A stretch of DNA of 64,000 nucleotides from CALBPI01 sp039821605 (GTDB taxonomy: Bacteria; Pseudomonadota; Gammaproteobacteria; Steroidobacterales; Woeseiaceae), in NCBI GenBank assembly GCA_039821605.1, contig JBCBNV010000001.1, positions 930,001-994,000 of the forward strand, in the 5' to 3' direction. Within the stretch, counting starts at the first letter, position 1. Each line of letters starts with the position of its first letter. A program made the position numbers and the translations under genes. A model generated the notes under the pieces. The model worked only from the letters and a program-made list of their open reading frames with translations. It had not been told where the DNA came from and searched no databases. This document shows, piece after piece, positions 10,648 through 19,476 of the stretch.

Positions 10648-12573
10648 ATGAACGCCGACGCCCTGCTCTGGATCCTGCCTGCCGGCAGCGCATTGTACGT
10701 GCTGCTCGCGGCCATGATCGTGGCTTCACGCGAGCCCGGTCAGCGTGGTGCCGCGCATTGGGTGATGCTGTTTATTGCGGCCTGGCTCGTCGGTGGCATG
10801 CTCGAAATGGGCGCCGCAACGGAGCTGTTCCGGCAGGTCGGTCGCGAGTTGAGCTTTCTCTGCGCCGCGCTGCTGCCGCCGGCGGGCCTGTTCGCTGTCA
10901 GCCATTTCACGAATCGCCGTCTCAGCCGCGGTGCGCGCGGCGTGTTGCTCATCATTCCTCTGCTTACGGTTGCGATCGTCGTCATGGGGCGTCTCGGCAC
11001 ACTGACGGACAGCCCGCTATTCGCGTCACTCGAGCAGGTTCGCCACGCCAATATCCGTTACGGGCACTGGTTCAACCTTGTGCATGCGCCCTACTCGTTT
11101 GGTCTCGTGCTGCTGACGTTGGGCGTACTCGGCTACGACGCCTTGCACCAGGAGGGACGCCGGCGCAACCACATGTTGCTCATGACGCTCTCTGGCGGCC
11201 TGCCAATGGCGACGAGCCTCATGCATGTCGTGGGCGTCGATCTCTATTTCCCGGCCCCCACGTCGATCGCGTTCGCCGCGGTGTCGCCGCTTGTCGCCTG
11301 GCTGATTCTGCGACACGGGGTGCTTACGGGTCTGCCGCTGCGGCACGAAGTCCTGTTTGAGCAGATGTATGACGGCATGGTCGTGGTGAATGCGCGGCAC
11401 GAAGTCGTCGCAGCAAACGCCGCGGCCAGTGATCTGCTCGGCGTTGATATCAACGAGAGTACGGGGCTAACGCTCGAGGAGGCCCTGCCCGATCTCAGTG
11501 ACACGCTGCGTGAGCTCGCGCCGGGTGCCGCGGAGGTTGAGATCGATCGCGATGCCCGCCATCTGGCGCTGCGCATGAGCACGGTGCGCGATGCCGGCCT
11601 TGACACCCTCGTCTACCTGCTGCGCTGCCGGGACGTCACGCGCGAGCGCGCCGCACGCCGCCAGCTCGTGCGCAGCGAGGAGCTGCTGCGCAGCCTGATC
11701 CAGAATTCATCCAACGTCATTCTCAGGCTGCGTCGCGAGCACGACGGGGACTACCACGTCACCATCGCCAATCGCGAAGCTGCCGAGCTGTTTGGTGTGG
11801 ACGTTGACGGTCTCGTCGGCCGGAGCCTCTCGGCCACGCTGGCCGCCATGGCCTCCGACGAGCTGCGCCGTTCGCTGCAATCGATGCTGCAGCCCGTGCG
11901 CGATGCGGCCCGCACAGGTCGAGCCACGGAAGCGGAGTTTCGCGTTCGCTCGAACAAGCGTGAGCGCTGGTACCGGATGCTGGCCTACCCCGTCGACGAT
12001 GACATCGGGGTTACCTGCATCGACATCACGCGTCAGCGCGAGCAGGAACGCGAGCTCGAGTCGGCCGCGTTCCTTGATCCGCTCACGGGCGTACTCAACC
12101 GGCGCGGCTTCGAGCGGCGCGCGAGCATTACGCTCGCTGATATGGACGATGACGCGACCGGCGCCATGCTGTTCGTGGATCTCAACAACTTCAAGCGCGT
12201 AAACGACATCCACGGCCACGAGACCGGCGATCTTGTGCTGCAGATGGCCTCCGAGCGACTGATGAGTGCGCTCCGCGACCAGGATATCGTGGCGCGGCTT
12301 GGTGGCGATGAATTCGTGGTGCTCGCACCCGAAACCGCTGCCGAGGCGGCTGAGGGCCTGCGTGACCGGATAGAGAGCGTGCTCTGCGAGCCCTACCAGA
12401 TCGGAAACAAGGCCATGAATTCGTCGGCCAGCGTGGGTATGGCGCGTTTCCCCGAACAGGGTGTGACGTTGACCTCACTGCTGCGCGCGGCCGACGCGGC
12501 CATGTACGAGCGCAAGACGATGCAGCGCACGACGGCCAGCGGTTCGTTCCGAATCGTGAGTGCGACCGAGTAG
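10648..12573 (+). CDS. Membrane diguanylate cyclase: 7TM sensor, PAS domains, GGDEF
   Basis: A 641-aa protein that should make cyclic di-GMP. The open frame runs back through recQ, but the coding start is taken as the ATG at 10648, where hydrophobic sequence begins after the divergent promoter region. Residues about 1-220 hold around seven membrane segments resembling the 7TM N-terminus of some histidine kinases. Two PAS-like regions follow at about 230-340 and 345-470. A GGDEF domain occupies about 475-635. The active site GGDEF is at residues 552-556 and is intact. RDQD lies exactly five residues before it, matching an inhibitory I-site. No EAL domain is present. The signal sensed is unknown. 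Confidence 0.88.
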   Translation: MNADALLWILPAGSALYVLLAAMIVASREPGQRGAAHWVMLFIAAWLVGGMLEMGAATELFRQVGRELSFLCAALLPPAGLFAVSHFTNRRLSRGARGVLLIIPLLTVAIVVMGRLGTLTDSPLFASLEQVRHANIRYGHWFNLVHAPYSFGLVLLTLGVLGYDALHQEGRRRNHMLLMTLSGGLPMATSLMHVVGVDLYFPAPTSIAFAAVSPLVAWLILRHGVLTGLPLRHEVLFEQMYDGMVVVNARHEVVAANAAASDLLGVDINESTGLTLEEALPDLSDTLRELAPGAAEVEIDRDARHLALRMSTVRDAGLDTLVYLLRCRDVTRERAARRQLVRSEELLRSLIQNSSNVILRLRREHDGDYHVTIANREAAELFGVDVDGLVGRSLSATLAAMASDELRRSLQSMLQPVRDAARTGRATEAEFRVRSNKRERWYRMLAYPVDDDIGVTCIDITRQREQERELESAAFLDPLTGVLNRRGFERRASITLADMDDDATGAMLFVDLNNFKRVNDIHGHETGDLVLQMASERLMSALRDQDIVARLGGDEFVVLAPETAAEAAEGLRDRIESVLCEPYQIGNKAMNSSASVGMARFPEQGVTLTSLLRAADAAMYERKTMQRTTASGSFRIVSATE

Positions 12574-12574
12574 A

Positions 12575-13576
12575 TCAGCTGCGCGCCGGGGCAAGGCCCA
12601 GCGCATCGAACGCGGCCACGGTCTGATCCGGGAAATCCGTGAAGATCCCATCGCAGTCCAGCGAGACGAGCCAAGCGGCGACGGCCTGCAAGCTCGCGAA
12701 GCCTTCGGGCAGTGCGTCCGCACGCAACGTGTAGGGATGCACCTGCAGGCCCAATGCGTGGGCCTCCTCGATGAGCGGTGTCGCCATCACGGTGCCATTC
12801 GGGGCCAGCTCATAGAGCTGCGGCAGCCAGGGACCGATTCCGGCGACAATCCCCTTGAGCTGCGTCAGCCCGCCCGGCGCCAAGAGGTCCGCATACACCG
12901 TGCTCGACTCGCCCCAGGCGTCGTCCGCAATAAGCTGCACGAGTTTGTAAGGCGCCTTAAGTTCATTATGTAAACGTATGTTTTCTTTCAGATCAAAGCA
13001 CTGCAGCCAGACCTGATCCAGCTTCGCGTCCCACGCCCCTCGCGCCAAGGTCTCGAGGACGAGCGCGCTCAGGTCCACGCCCTCGGCGCGGTGCCAGGCG
13101 GGCTTTTTGATTTCCGGGTAAACGCCGGCCCGCTGCGCCGTGCTTCGGTTCAGCCCGGCGATGAACTCGAGCTCCTCGGCCAGCGTAGGAATGGCCAGCG
13201 GTGTCGGGCCGCCCGGATAGCGCCCGGGAAACACGGGCGCGCCGTCCTCACCGACACGCTCGGTGAGCGTCAATGACTTGAGCTCGGCGAGCGTGAAGTC
13301 TCGGGCGAAATAGCGCCCGTCCTCGCGGCCGCGACCCGGAAAGGCGCTTGTGACATCGGTGACGCGGTCGAGATGGATGTCGTGCAGCACCACACAATAG
13401 TTGTCGCGTGTGGCGACAACGTCCTGCTCGAGGAATTCGGCGCCCATGCCATGGGCGAGCGCCTTGGCGGGCAGGGAATGCTCCGGCAGATAGCCGCTCG
13501 CGCCGCGGTGCGCGATCGTGATGGGCCGGGGTGCCGGCGTCCGGCCGCGGGCGGCGGCCTGCATGCGGTCAGTCAC
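12575..13576 (-). CDS. Glycerophosphodiester phosphodiesterase
   Basis: A 333-aa GDPD-family enzyme that releases sn-glycerol-3-phosphate and an alcohol from deacylated phospholipids. Catalytic motifs are HRGASGYLPEHS with the active-site His near residue 24, EFLEQDVVATRD for metal binding, and VLHDIHLDRVTDV with the second His. A long insert after these and the C-terminal motif DGIFTDFPD fit the GlpQ branch. I see no signal peptide, so it may act in the cytoplasm, unlike periplasmic GlpQ. Its start overlaps the end of the TIR-like gene by 4 nt, so the two are probably translated together. It converges with the cyclase gene, 1 nt away. Confidence 0.88.
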   Translation of the reverse strand: MTDRMQAAARGRTPAPRPITIAHRGASGYLPEHSLPAKALAHGMGAEFLEQDVVATRDNYCVVLHDIHLDRVTDVTSAFPGRGREDGRYFARDFTLAELKSLTLTERVGEDGAPVFPGRYPGGPTPLAIPTLAEELEFIAGLNRSTAQRAGVYPEIKKPAWHRAEGVDLSALVLETLARGAWDAKLDQVWLQCFDLKENIRLHNELKAPYKLVQLIADDAWGESSTVYADLLAPGGLTQLKGIVAGIGPWLPQLYELAPNGTVMATPLIEEAHALGLQVHPYTLRADALPEGFASLQAVAAWLVSLDCDGIFTDFPDQTVAAFDALGLAPARS

Positions 13577-14019
13577 GGGAAGTCGATGACTTCCCAGCGC
13601 GCCGTGTCCTCGTGGCGCGCCTGGCGCTTGATCGCGTCGACGAGCTCTCGTTCGTTCCAGGCAACGACCTCGTCCGCCTTGGTGGCCAGGTCGCCGGGCA
13701 TCATGGTGGTTTGCCCGAACGACTGCATCAGCACCACGGGCTTGTTGAGTGCTTTGGCCGCGTTGAGCTGGAACTCAAGCCAGTCGCGATTCGAGGCGTG
13801 CAGGCTTGCAAGCAGAATGACTGCCTCGCATTGCGCGATCTGATCCCGGAGCGCGGACTTGATGCCTTCGGCGCCCCCATCGGGCGTGGCTTCCGGGTCA
13901 CTGACGTTCATGTAGTAGAAGCGATCAACACTCTCGAGGTACTCGAAGACTCGGAGATAGTCCACGTCCGCCTCAAACATGTGGCTGACAAACACCTTGA
14001 TCGGATTGTGCTCAGACAT
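13573..14019 (-). CDS. TIR-like domain protein (MTH538/ThsB-type)
   Basis: A 148-aa single-domain protein. KVFVSHMFEADVDYLRVFEY is the first strand and helix of the MTH538 TIR-like fold, and DQIAQCEAVILLASLH, WLEFQLNAAKALNKPVVLM and ADEVVAWNERELVDAI follow the family order. Relatives include the ThsB subunit of Thoeris anti-phage systems, but many members occur outside defence. No ThsA-like effector (SIR2/SLOG or membrane) lies nearby. The neighbour downstream is a phosphodiesterase overlapping by 4 nt, and an EEP hydrolase is divergent at 14180. The role could be nucleotide signalling or something unrelated. AAGGAA lies upstream of the ATG. Confidence 0.75.
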   Translation of the reverse strand: MSEHNPIKVFVSHMFEADVDYLRVFEYLESVDRFYYMNVSDPEATPDGGAEGIKSALRDQIAQCEAVILLASLHASNRDWLEFQLNAAKALNKPVVLMQSFGQTTMMPGDLATKADEVVAWNERELVDAIKRQARHEDTARWEVIDFP

Positions 14020-14179
14020 TAACGCGCGTTCCTTTGCTTTTTTGCAAGCACCCCGATTGTACCGAATTCGGCGATTACGGGCAGCGCGGACGGGCTACAC
14101 TATGGGGATATGCGGGCGATGCGTGACGTGTCGACCGGTGACGCAACAGGACCCGTCGAAGACTCGAGCGGATAACAAC

Positions 14180-14938
14180 ATGCGCCTTGTGCTCTACAAC
14201 ATCCGCTACGGCGTCGGTGCCGGCCTCAGCACCCATCTGCCCGTCCCGGGCGCGGGCTACGTGCTGGGCAACAACGCAAACCTGGAGCGGCTCATCGAGT
14301 TTCTCCAGTCCGTCGAACCCGACATCGTGGGACTGATCGAGGTCGACACGGGTTCGATTCGGACACGCAATCGCAACCAGGCGGAGCGAATTGCGGAGGC
14401 GCTGGGCCACAACTCGTCCTACGAGACGAAGTACGGCTCGAATTCGATCAACCAGCTGCTGCCAATCCTGCGCAAGCAAGGCAATGCCTTTCTGGCCGCG
14501 CCAACCATCCACAACGAGCGCTTCCACTACTTCGATACCGGTATCAAGCGGCTCATCATCGAACTCGAGCTAGAGGACATGGCGATCTTTCTCGTCCATC
14601 TGTCACTCAAATACCGCCACCGCCATCTGCAGTTACGCCACCTCTACGACCTCATCGAACGGTGCCCCAAGCCCGTGATGGTGATCGGCGACTTCAATAC
14701 GTTCTGGGGACAGAACGAGATTTACCTGTTCCAGAAGGCCACCGGGCTTGCGAGCGCAAACGCCGACGCCCTGCCCTCGTACCCGGCGCGCGCGCCACGC
14801 AAGGAACTCGATTTCATCCTCTACCAGGAGGGCATTGTCATCGAGCACTTCGAAGTGCCAGATATTCAGCTCTCCGATCATCTGCCGCTGATCTGCGATT
14901 TTCGTGTCGCGGGCACCAGCGGCGCTGACCACACTTGA
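14180..14938 (+). CDS. Endonuclease/exonuclease/phosphatase (EEP) family protein
   Basis: A 252-aa protein of the EEP metal-dependent phosphodiesterase fold. Motifs in order are LYNIRYG at the N-terminus, DIVGLIEVDTGS with the metal-binding Glu, LVHLSLKYRHR, VIGDFNTFW with the catalytic Asp-x-Asn, and LSDHLPLICDF with the terminal Asp-His pair. The ATG at 14180 is chosen because the fold begins there. In-frame starts farther upstream lie in the divergent promoter region. Substrate unknown: relatives cut DNA, RNA, phosphoinositides or sphingomyelin. It is followed 11 nt later by the FadJ-like gene and is probably co-transcribed with it. Confidence 0.82.
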   Translation: MRLVLYNIRYGVGAGLSTHLPVPGAGYVLGNNANLERLIEFLQSVEPDIVGLIEVDTGSIRTRNRNQAERIAEALGHNSSYETKYGSNSINQLLPILRKQGNAFLAAPTIHNERFHYFDTGIKRLIIELELEDMAIFLVHLSLKYRHRHLQLRHLYDLIERCPKPVMVIGDFNTFWGQNEIYLFQKATGLASANADALPSYPARAPRKELDFILYQEGIVIEHFEVPDIQLSDHLPLICDFRVAGTSGADHT

Positions 14939-14949
14939 CGGGACAAGAC

Positions 14950-16983
14950 ATGAGCACAACAGAACACTGGCACCAGGAACGCGATGCAGACGGCCACCTC
15001 TGGCTCGGCGTCGACAAGGCGGACGGCAACGCCAACGTCCTGTCGGGGCCTGTTCTGCGCGAGCTCGATAGCCTGCTTGACGCGGCCGAGCGCGAACCAC
15101 CCAAGGCCATCATCGTCTACTCGAGAAAGACCTCGGGCTTCGTTATGGGCGCCGACATCAACGAGTTCACGGTGCTTGAGAATGCCGACCAGGCCTACGA
15201 GCTCGTGCGTCTCGGCCAACAGGTGCTCGATCGTCTAGAGGACAGCGCGGTTCCGACGGTGGCAGCGATCGACGGTTTTGCACTGGGCGGCGGTCTGGAA
15301 CTCGCCATGGCCTGCCACTACCGCGTGGCAGTCGACAGTGACAAACCGAGCATCGGGCTGCCCGAGGTGAAACTCGGCATCCACCCGGGGTTTGGCGGCA
15401 CCGTCCGCGCCGTCCAGCTCGCGGGCGTTAGCGAGGCCATGCCGCTCATGCTGACCGGGCGTTCGCTGCGGCCCAAACAGGCGCAGCGTGTCGGTCTCGT
15501 GGACCGGCTTTGTACGCGCGAGCAGCTTCGTGAGGCCGCCGTCGCGATCGCCAAAGAGCGACCGGCTCAACGCAAGGCGCGATTGTCGGCGCGCCTCATG
15601 AATCTGCCCATCGTGCGTGGATTCGTTGCCGGCAAGATCGAGGCCCAAACACGCCGCAAGGCCAAGCCCGAGCACTACCCGGCGCCCTTCGCCATCATCG
15701 AGCTCTGGCGGGAGCACGGCGCCAGTGCGCGCTCCGGCTACGAAGCCGAGGCGCGCTCAATTGCGAAGCTCATGGTGGGTCAGACGGCGCAGAACCTCGT
15801 GCGCGTATTCTTCCTGCAGAACCAGCTCAAGGCGCAAGGCGGCAAGGCCAGCCAGCGCGCGAGCCACGTGCACGTCGTCGGCGCCGGTGTGATGGGTGGC
15901 GATATCGCGGCCTGGTGTGCGTTGCGCGGACTCAATGTCACGCTGCAGGACCGGGAGCTCAAGTACATCGAGCCCGCACTCGAGCGCGCGAAGAAGCTCT
16001 TCGACCGCAAGCTCAAGGCCAAGGCCGCAGAAGGGGCGGCGCGACTCGTTGCCGATGTGGACGGTGACGGTGTCGAGAAGGCCGACATCATCATCGAGGC
16101 GATCTTCGAGAACAAGGAGGCCAAGCAGGCGCTCTACGCGACGCTCACCCCGCGCATGAAGCCAGGCGCAATCCTTGCCACGAATACCTCGACGATTCCC
16201 TTGCAGGAGTTGCGCGAGGGCCTGCCCGAACCGCAGCGCTTCATCGGTCTGCACTTCTTCAACCCCGTCGCGCAACTGCCACTCGTCGAGGTGGTTCGCG
16301 CCGAAGACACGGACGCCGAAGCCGTGGCCACGGGTGCCAATTTCGTCAAGGGCATCGGCAAGTCACCGCTGATCTGCGCGAGCGCGCCGGGCTTCCTTGT
16401 AAACCGCATCCTCGCGCCCTACATGAACGAGGCGTTCCAGCTCGCGAGCGAAGGTGTACCGCTCACAACCATCGATGCTGCCGCCGAGGCGTTCGGCATG
16501 CCCATGGGACCCGTGGAGCTTGCCGATTCGGTCGGGCTCGACGTGGCACTGAGCGCCGCACGTGTGCTCGGGCAGAAAGAAGAGGATATGGCGCAGCTCA
16601 TCGAGATGGTCGATGCGGGTCACACGGGCCGCAAGAGCGGTCGCGGCTTCTACGACTGGCGCGACGGCAAGGCGGTGAAGCCCGAGCCCGCGACGGCGCC
16701 CGCGCCCGACAATCTCGAGGACCGGCTCATCCTGCCGATGGTGAATGAAGCCGTCGATTGTCTGCATGAGGGCATCGTGGAGACAGCCGACCTTCTGGAT
16801 GCCGGCGTGATCTTCGGTACGGGCTTCGCACCGTTCCGAGGCGGGCCGCTGCAGTACTGCCGCGAGCGTGGCATCGACGCGGTGCGCGTGCGGCTTGAGG
16901 CGCTTTCCGAGACCTACGGACCCAGGTTCGCACCGAAACCGGAGGCGTGGGCTGGCTTCGCGGCAGGCAATGCTTCGGACTGA
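14950..16983 (+). CDS. FadJ-like enoyl-CoA hydratase / 3-hydroxyacyl-CoA dehydrogenase
   Basis: A 677-aa bifunctional beta-oxidation enzyme. Residues about 1-190 are a crotonase fold with oxyanion-hole sequences VMGADINEF and GFALGGGLELAMA. Residues about 310-490 are the NAD-binding dehydrogenase (VVGAGVMGGDIA, then IGLHFFNPV). The C-terminal dehydrogenase domains follow (GFLVNRILAPYMNEA, GRKSGRGFYDW, FAPFRGGPL). It lacks a thiolase, which must be encoded elsewhere. An in-frame TTG at 14935 gives five extra residues, but the ATG at 14950 fits the family start better. Known FadJ proteins are slightly longer (about 710). Confidence 0.92.
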   Translation: MSTTEHWHQERDADGHLWLGVDKADGNANVLSGPVLRELDSLLDAAEREPPKAIIVYSRKTSGFVMGADINEFTVLENADQAYELVRLGQQVLDRLEDSAVPTVAAIDGFALGGGLELAMACHYRVAVDSDKPSIGLPEVKLGIHPGFGGTVRAVQLAGVSEAMPLMLTGRSLRPKQAQRVGLVDRLCTREQLREAAVAIAKERPAQRKARLSARLMNLPIVRGFVAGKIEAQTRRKAKPEHYPAPFAIIELWREHGASARSGYEAEARSIAKLMVGQTAQNLVRVFFLQNQLKAQGGKASQRASHVHVVGAGVMGGDIAAWCALRGLNVTLQDRELKYIEPALERAKKLFDRKLKAKAAEGAARLVADVDGDGVEKADIIIEAIFENKEAKQALYATLTPRMKPGAILATNTSTIPLQELREGLPEPQRFIGLHFFNPVAQLPLVEVVRAEDTDAEAVATGANFVKGIGKSPLICASAPGFLVNRILAPYMNEAFQLASEGVPLTTIDAAAEAFGMPMGPVELADSVGLDVALSAARVLGQKEEDMAQLIEMVDAGHTGRKSGRGFYDWRDGKAVKPEPATAPAPDNLEDRLILPMVNEAVDCLHEGIVETADLLDAGVIFGTGFAPFRGGPLQYCRERGIDAVRVRLEALSETYGPRFAPKPEAWAGFAAGNASD

Positions 16984-17061
16984 GACCTGTTGCCTAGAGT
17001 AAACAGTGCCTTAGGTCGATGATAGACTAGCGCGCGTTCGCGCCCCTGACGCTTGGAAGCC

Positions 17062-18099
17062 ATGACGGACCAGACGCTCACAATCGATGATCTGCGGCGT
17101 TTCTCGCCACTCGACGGTCTCAAGAACGAGAACCTGTCGGCGTTGGCGAAAAAGACCCAGATTCGGACTCTGGAGCCATCGCAGCTGCTCTTTAACGAAG
17201 GCGACAGCGAAAAGCGGACCTTTTACATCCTCGACGGCACCGTGGAGCTCATCGAGCAGGGCGAAGCCGTCGACACCGTGGCCGGCAACAGCGACCGCGC
17301 CCGCAACCCCGTCGCACCCCTGCTGCCCCGCCGCTACTCGGCGCGTGCGCGGGACACCGTGCGGTATCTCGCCATCGACAGCGATCTGCTCGATGTCATG
17401 CTCACCTGGGATCAGACGGGATCCTATGAGGTGAGCGATCTGCGAGACGGGCTGGGTGTGTCGGACGACTGGATGACGACGCTGCTGCAGAGCCAGGCGT
17501 TCCACAAGATCCCGCCCGCCAATATCCAGGCGATCTTCATGCGAATGCAGCAGGTCAACTTCAAGGCCGGCGACCAGATCATCAAGCAAGGCACGGACGG
17601 GGACTATTTCTATGTGCTGACGCGCGGCGCCGCCGTCGTCACGCGTGAAACCCCGCTCAACCAGGAAGGCATCCGCCTGGCCGAGCTCAGCGTGGGGTCG
17701 ACGTTCGGCGAGGAAGCGCTGATTTCAGAAGCCAAACGCAACGCCACGGTGACGATGACCACGGACGGCGCCGTGATGCGGCTTGGCAAAGATGACTTTC
17801 GAACGCTGCTCAACGAGCCCATGCTTGACTGGGTCGACATGGCCGCGGCGCAGAAGATCATCGACGACGGCGGTGTCTGGCTCGACGTGCGCCTGCCCAG
17901 TGAGTTTCAGAATTTCCACAAGCCCGGCGCGGTCAATATGCCGCTGTACTTCATCCGGCTGAAGCTCAGTACGCTGGACCGTGACCGTTCCTACGTCGTC
18001 TGTTGCGATACGGGGCGACGCAGCTCGGCTGGTGCCTACATCATGAACGAGCGTGGCTTCTCGACTTACGTGCTGAAGGGCGGACTCGCCCAGGGTTGA
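17062..18099 (+). CDS. Double cyclic-nucleotide-binding domain protein fused to rhodanese
   Basis: A 345-aa protein starting at ATG 17062, with GGAAG just upstream. A TTG three codons earlier is less likely. Residues about 8-120 form a degenerate cyclic-nucleotide-binding domain. Residues about 150-265 form a better conserved one (FKAGDQIIKQGTDGDYFYVL, VGSTFGEEALI, RNATVTM). A rhodanese domain follows at about 270-340 (WLDVRLPSEF) with active-site loop CDTGRRS, whose Cys could carry sulfur. There is no DNA-binding domain, so it is not a CRP-type regulator. The signal could be cAMP or cGMP. The reaction is unknown. Confidence 0.85.
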   Translation: MTDQTLTIDDLRRFSPLDGLKNENLSALAKKTQIRTLEPSQLLFNEGDSEKRTFYILDGTVELIEQGEAVDTVAGNSDRARNPVAPLLPRRYSARARDTVRYLAIDSDLLDVMLTWDQTGSYEVSDLRDGLGVSDDWMTTLLQSQAFHKIPPANIQAIFMRMQQVNFKAGDQIIKQGTDGDYFYVLTRGAAVVTRETPLNQEGIRLAELSVGSTFGEEALISEAKRNATVTMTTDGAVMRLGKDDFRTLLNEPMLDWVDMAAAQKIIDDGGVWLDVRLPSEFQNFHKPGAVNMPLYFIRLKLSTLDRDRSYVVCCDTGRRSSAGAYIMNERGFSTYVLKGGLAQG

Positions 18100-18125
18100 C
18101 CGACCTGCCGGCGCGAGGCGCCCGG

Positions 18126-18464
18126 CTACATCGTGTGTGTGGCTTTCTCGCCGCCCAGCGCGCCGGCCAGGTAGTTCTCGATGCGTTTCTGGGTGTTGCC
18201 CTGGTCCTGTTCCGAGAACTGCACGCCAATACCCGCTGTGCGTTGCCCCTGGGCACCTTTGGGTGTCATCCAGACCACCTTGCCCGCGACGGGAAGCCGC
18301 TCTTCCTCGCCCATCAGGCTTAGCAGCATGAAGACTTCGTCGCCGAGGCGGTAGGAGCTGTTGGTCGGGATGAACAGGCCGCCATTGCGGATGAACGGCA
18401 TGTACGCGAGGTACAGCGCGCTCTTGTCCTTGATGGTCAGTGTCAGCAGGCCTGGCTTTGTCAT
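18126..18464 (-). CDS. pilZ: PilZ domain protein
   Basis: A 112-aa protein related to the type IV pilus PilZ family found next to holB in many gammaproteobacteria, as here. Sequence features are FIRNGGLFIPTNSSYRLGDEV and GKVVWMTPKGAQGQRTAGIG. The N-terminal RxxxR motif that binds cyclic di-GMP in canonical PilZ domains is not obvious, in line with type IV pilus PilZ proteins that do not bind it. Classical PilZ members act in pilus assembly. It is the last gene of the minus-strand cluster that begins with fabD. Confidence 0.85.
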   Translation of the reverse strand: MTKPGLLTLTIKDKSALYLAYMPFIRNGGLFIPTNSSYRLGDEVFMLLSLMGEEERLPVAGKVVWMTPKGAQGQRTAGIGVQFSEQDQGNTQKRIENYLAGALGGEKATHTM

Positions 18465-18498
18465 CGTTACTCTCTGCCGCTTGGCCCGCCTGGGGCCC

Positions 18499-19440
18499 TC
18501 AGCCGAACGTCAGGCCCTGCCGGGCCCCCGCCAAGCGGTTTCCCCAGGGCATGGCCATGGCATCGATCGCGAGTTCCGGGTTGTAGGTGCCTGGAAGCCT
18601 TGCGATAAGCCTGTTCAAGCCGTCTAGATAACAAAAGGCATCTCGGGTGTCCACGACATAACGTCGGAAATCCGACGCAGCGCTCATTTTGGGCGACATT
18701 CGCGCGTAAACGAGTCCCATGGTCACCCGACGCAACGCGGCGAGCACGTCCTCGTGCGGCAGTTTGCGCCACTGGGCGGCGACCTCGAGGGGCGTGCGCT
18801 GCCCGGTGAGCAAGCTGCCGACGTCGTCTTGAATCTGCCGTGCGAGGGCCAGGCCGTCCCCTTGCGCCAGTTCGAGTGCCCGCAACGGCGCCCCGTCGGC
18901 CAGCGCAAGCGAAGCCATGGCATCGTCCTCGCCTAGGCCCTGCGCTGCGAGCCACTCGACGGCAGCCGGTCGGGCTGGCGGGTGCACGGCGTAGCGTGTG
19001 GTGCGGCTCAGAATCGTGGCGGGCAGGCGCCCCCGGCCGTCCACGACGAGCACGAGTAAGCTGTTCGCGGTGGGCTCCTCAAGCGTCTTGAGCAGGCTAT
19101 TGGCCGCTGCCACCGTCATGCTGTCGGCGGGCTCAATGAGCGCGGCCTTGCCCCGACTGCTGTGGGCGCTGAGCGCAAGCGTTGCCGTCAGGGCACGGAC
19201 CTGGTCGACGGCGATCTGGCGCTTGTCCTCTTCGGGGCGCACGACGTGCAGGTCCGGGTGGTGTTGCGCCGGCGATTCGGCGTCGGGATCCAGCTCGGTA
19301 CCCAGAAACCGACCCAGCAGGCTTGCGGCCAGCGAGCGTTTTCCCATACCGGGCGGGCCTGCAAGCATGACGGCATGCGTCAGGGTGCCCTCGTCGACAC
19401 GCCGAAACAGATGCTGCTCCAGTTCCTCTAGCCAAAACAT
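18499..19440 (-). CDS. holB: DNA polymerase III subunit delta'
   Basis: A 313-aa clamp-loader subunit. The N-terminal AAA+ domain has GPPGMGKRSLAASLLGRFLG in the Walker A position and HHPDLHVVRPEE downstream. ADSMTVAAANSLLKTLEEP and LSRTTRYAVHPPA correspond to the conserved delta' regions, the latter including the arginine-finger area. The usual four-Cys zinc module of delta' is not seen between Walker A and the HPD motif, so it may be lost. The gene order tmk-holB-pilZ is typical of gammaproteobacteria. Confidence 0.9.
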   Translation of the reverse strand: MFWLEELEQHLFRRVDEGTLTHAVMLAGPPGMGKRSLAASLLGRFLGTELDPDAESPAQHHPDLHVVRPEEDKRQIAVDQVRALTATLALSAHSSRGKAALIEPADSMTVAAANSLLKTLEEPTANSLLVLVVDGRGRLPATILSRTTRYAVHPPARPAAVEWLAAQGLGEDDAMASLALADGAPLRALELAQGDGLALARQIQDDVGSLLTGQRTPLEVAAQWRKLPHEDVLAALRRVTMGLVYARMSPKMSAASDFRRYVVDTRDAFCYLDGLNRLIARLPGTYNPELAIDAMAMPWGNRLAGARQGLTFG

Positions 19441-19476
19441 AATCTTACTTAGGTTTCTTCAAGTCATTGCTGACGC

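Noticed and set aside
13573..14019. Thoeris defence system
   Set aside because: Only a ThsB-like TIR fold is present. There is no ThsA effector and no other defence gene nearby, so the system is not claimed.
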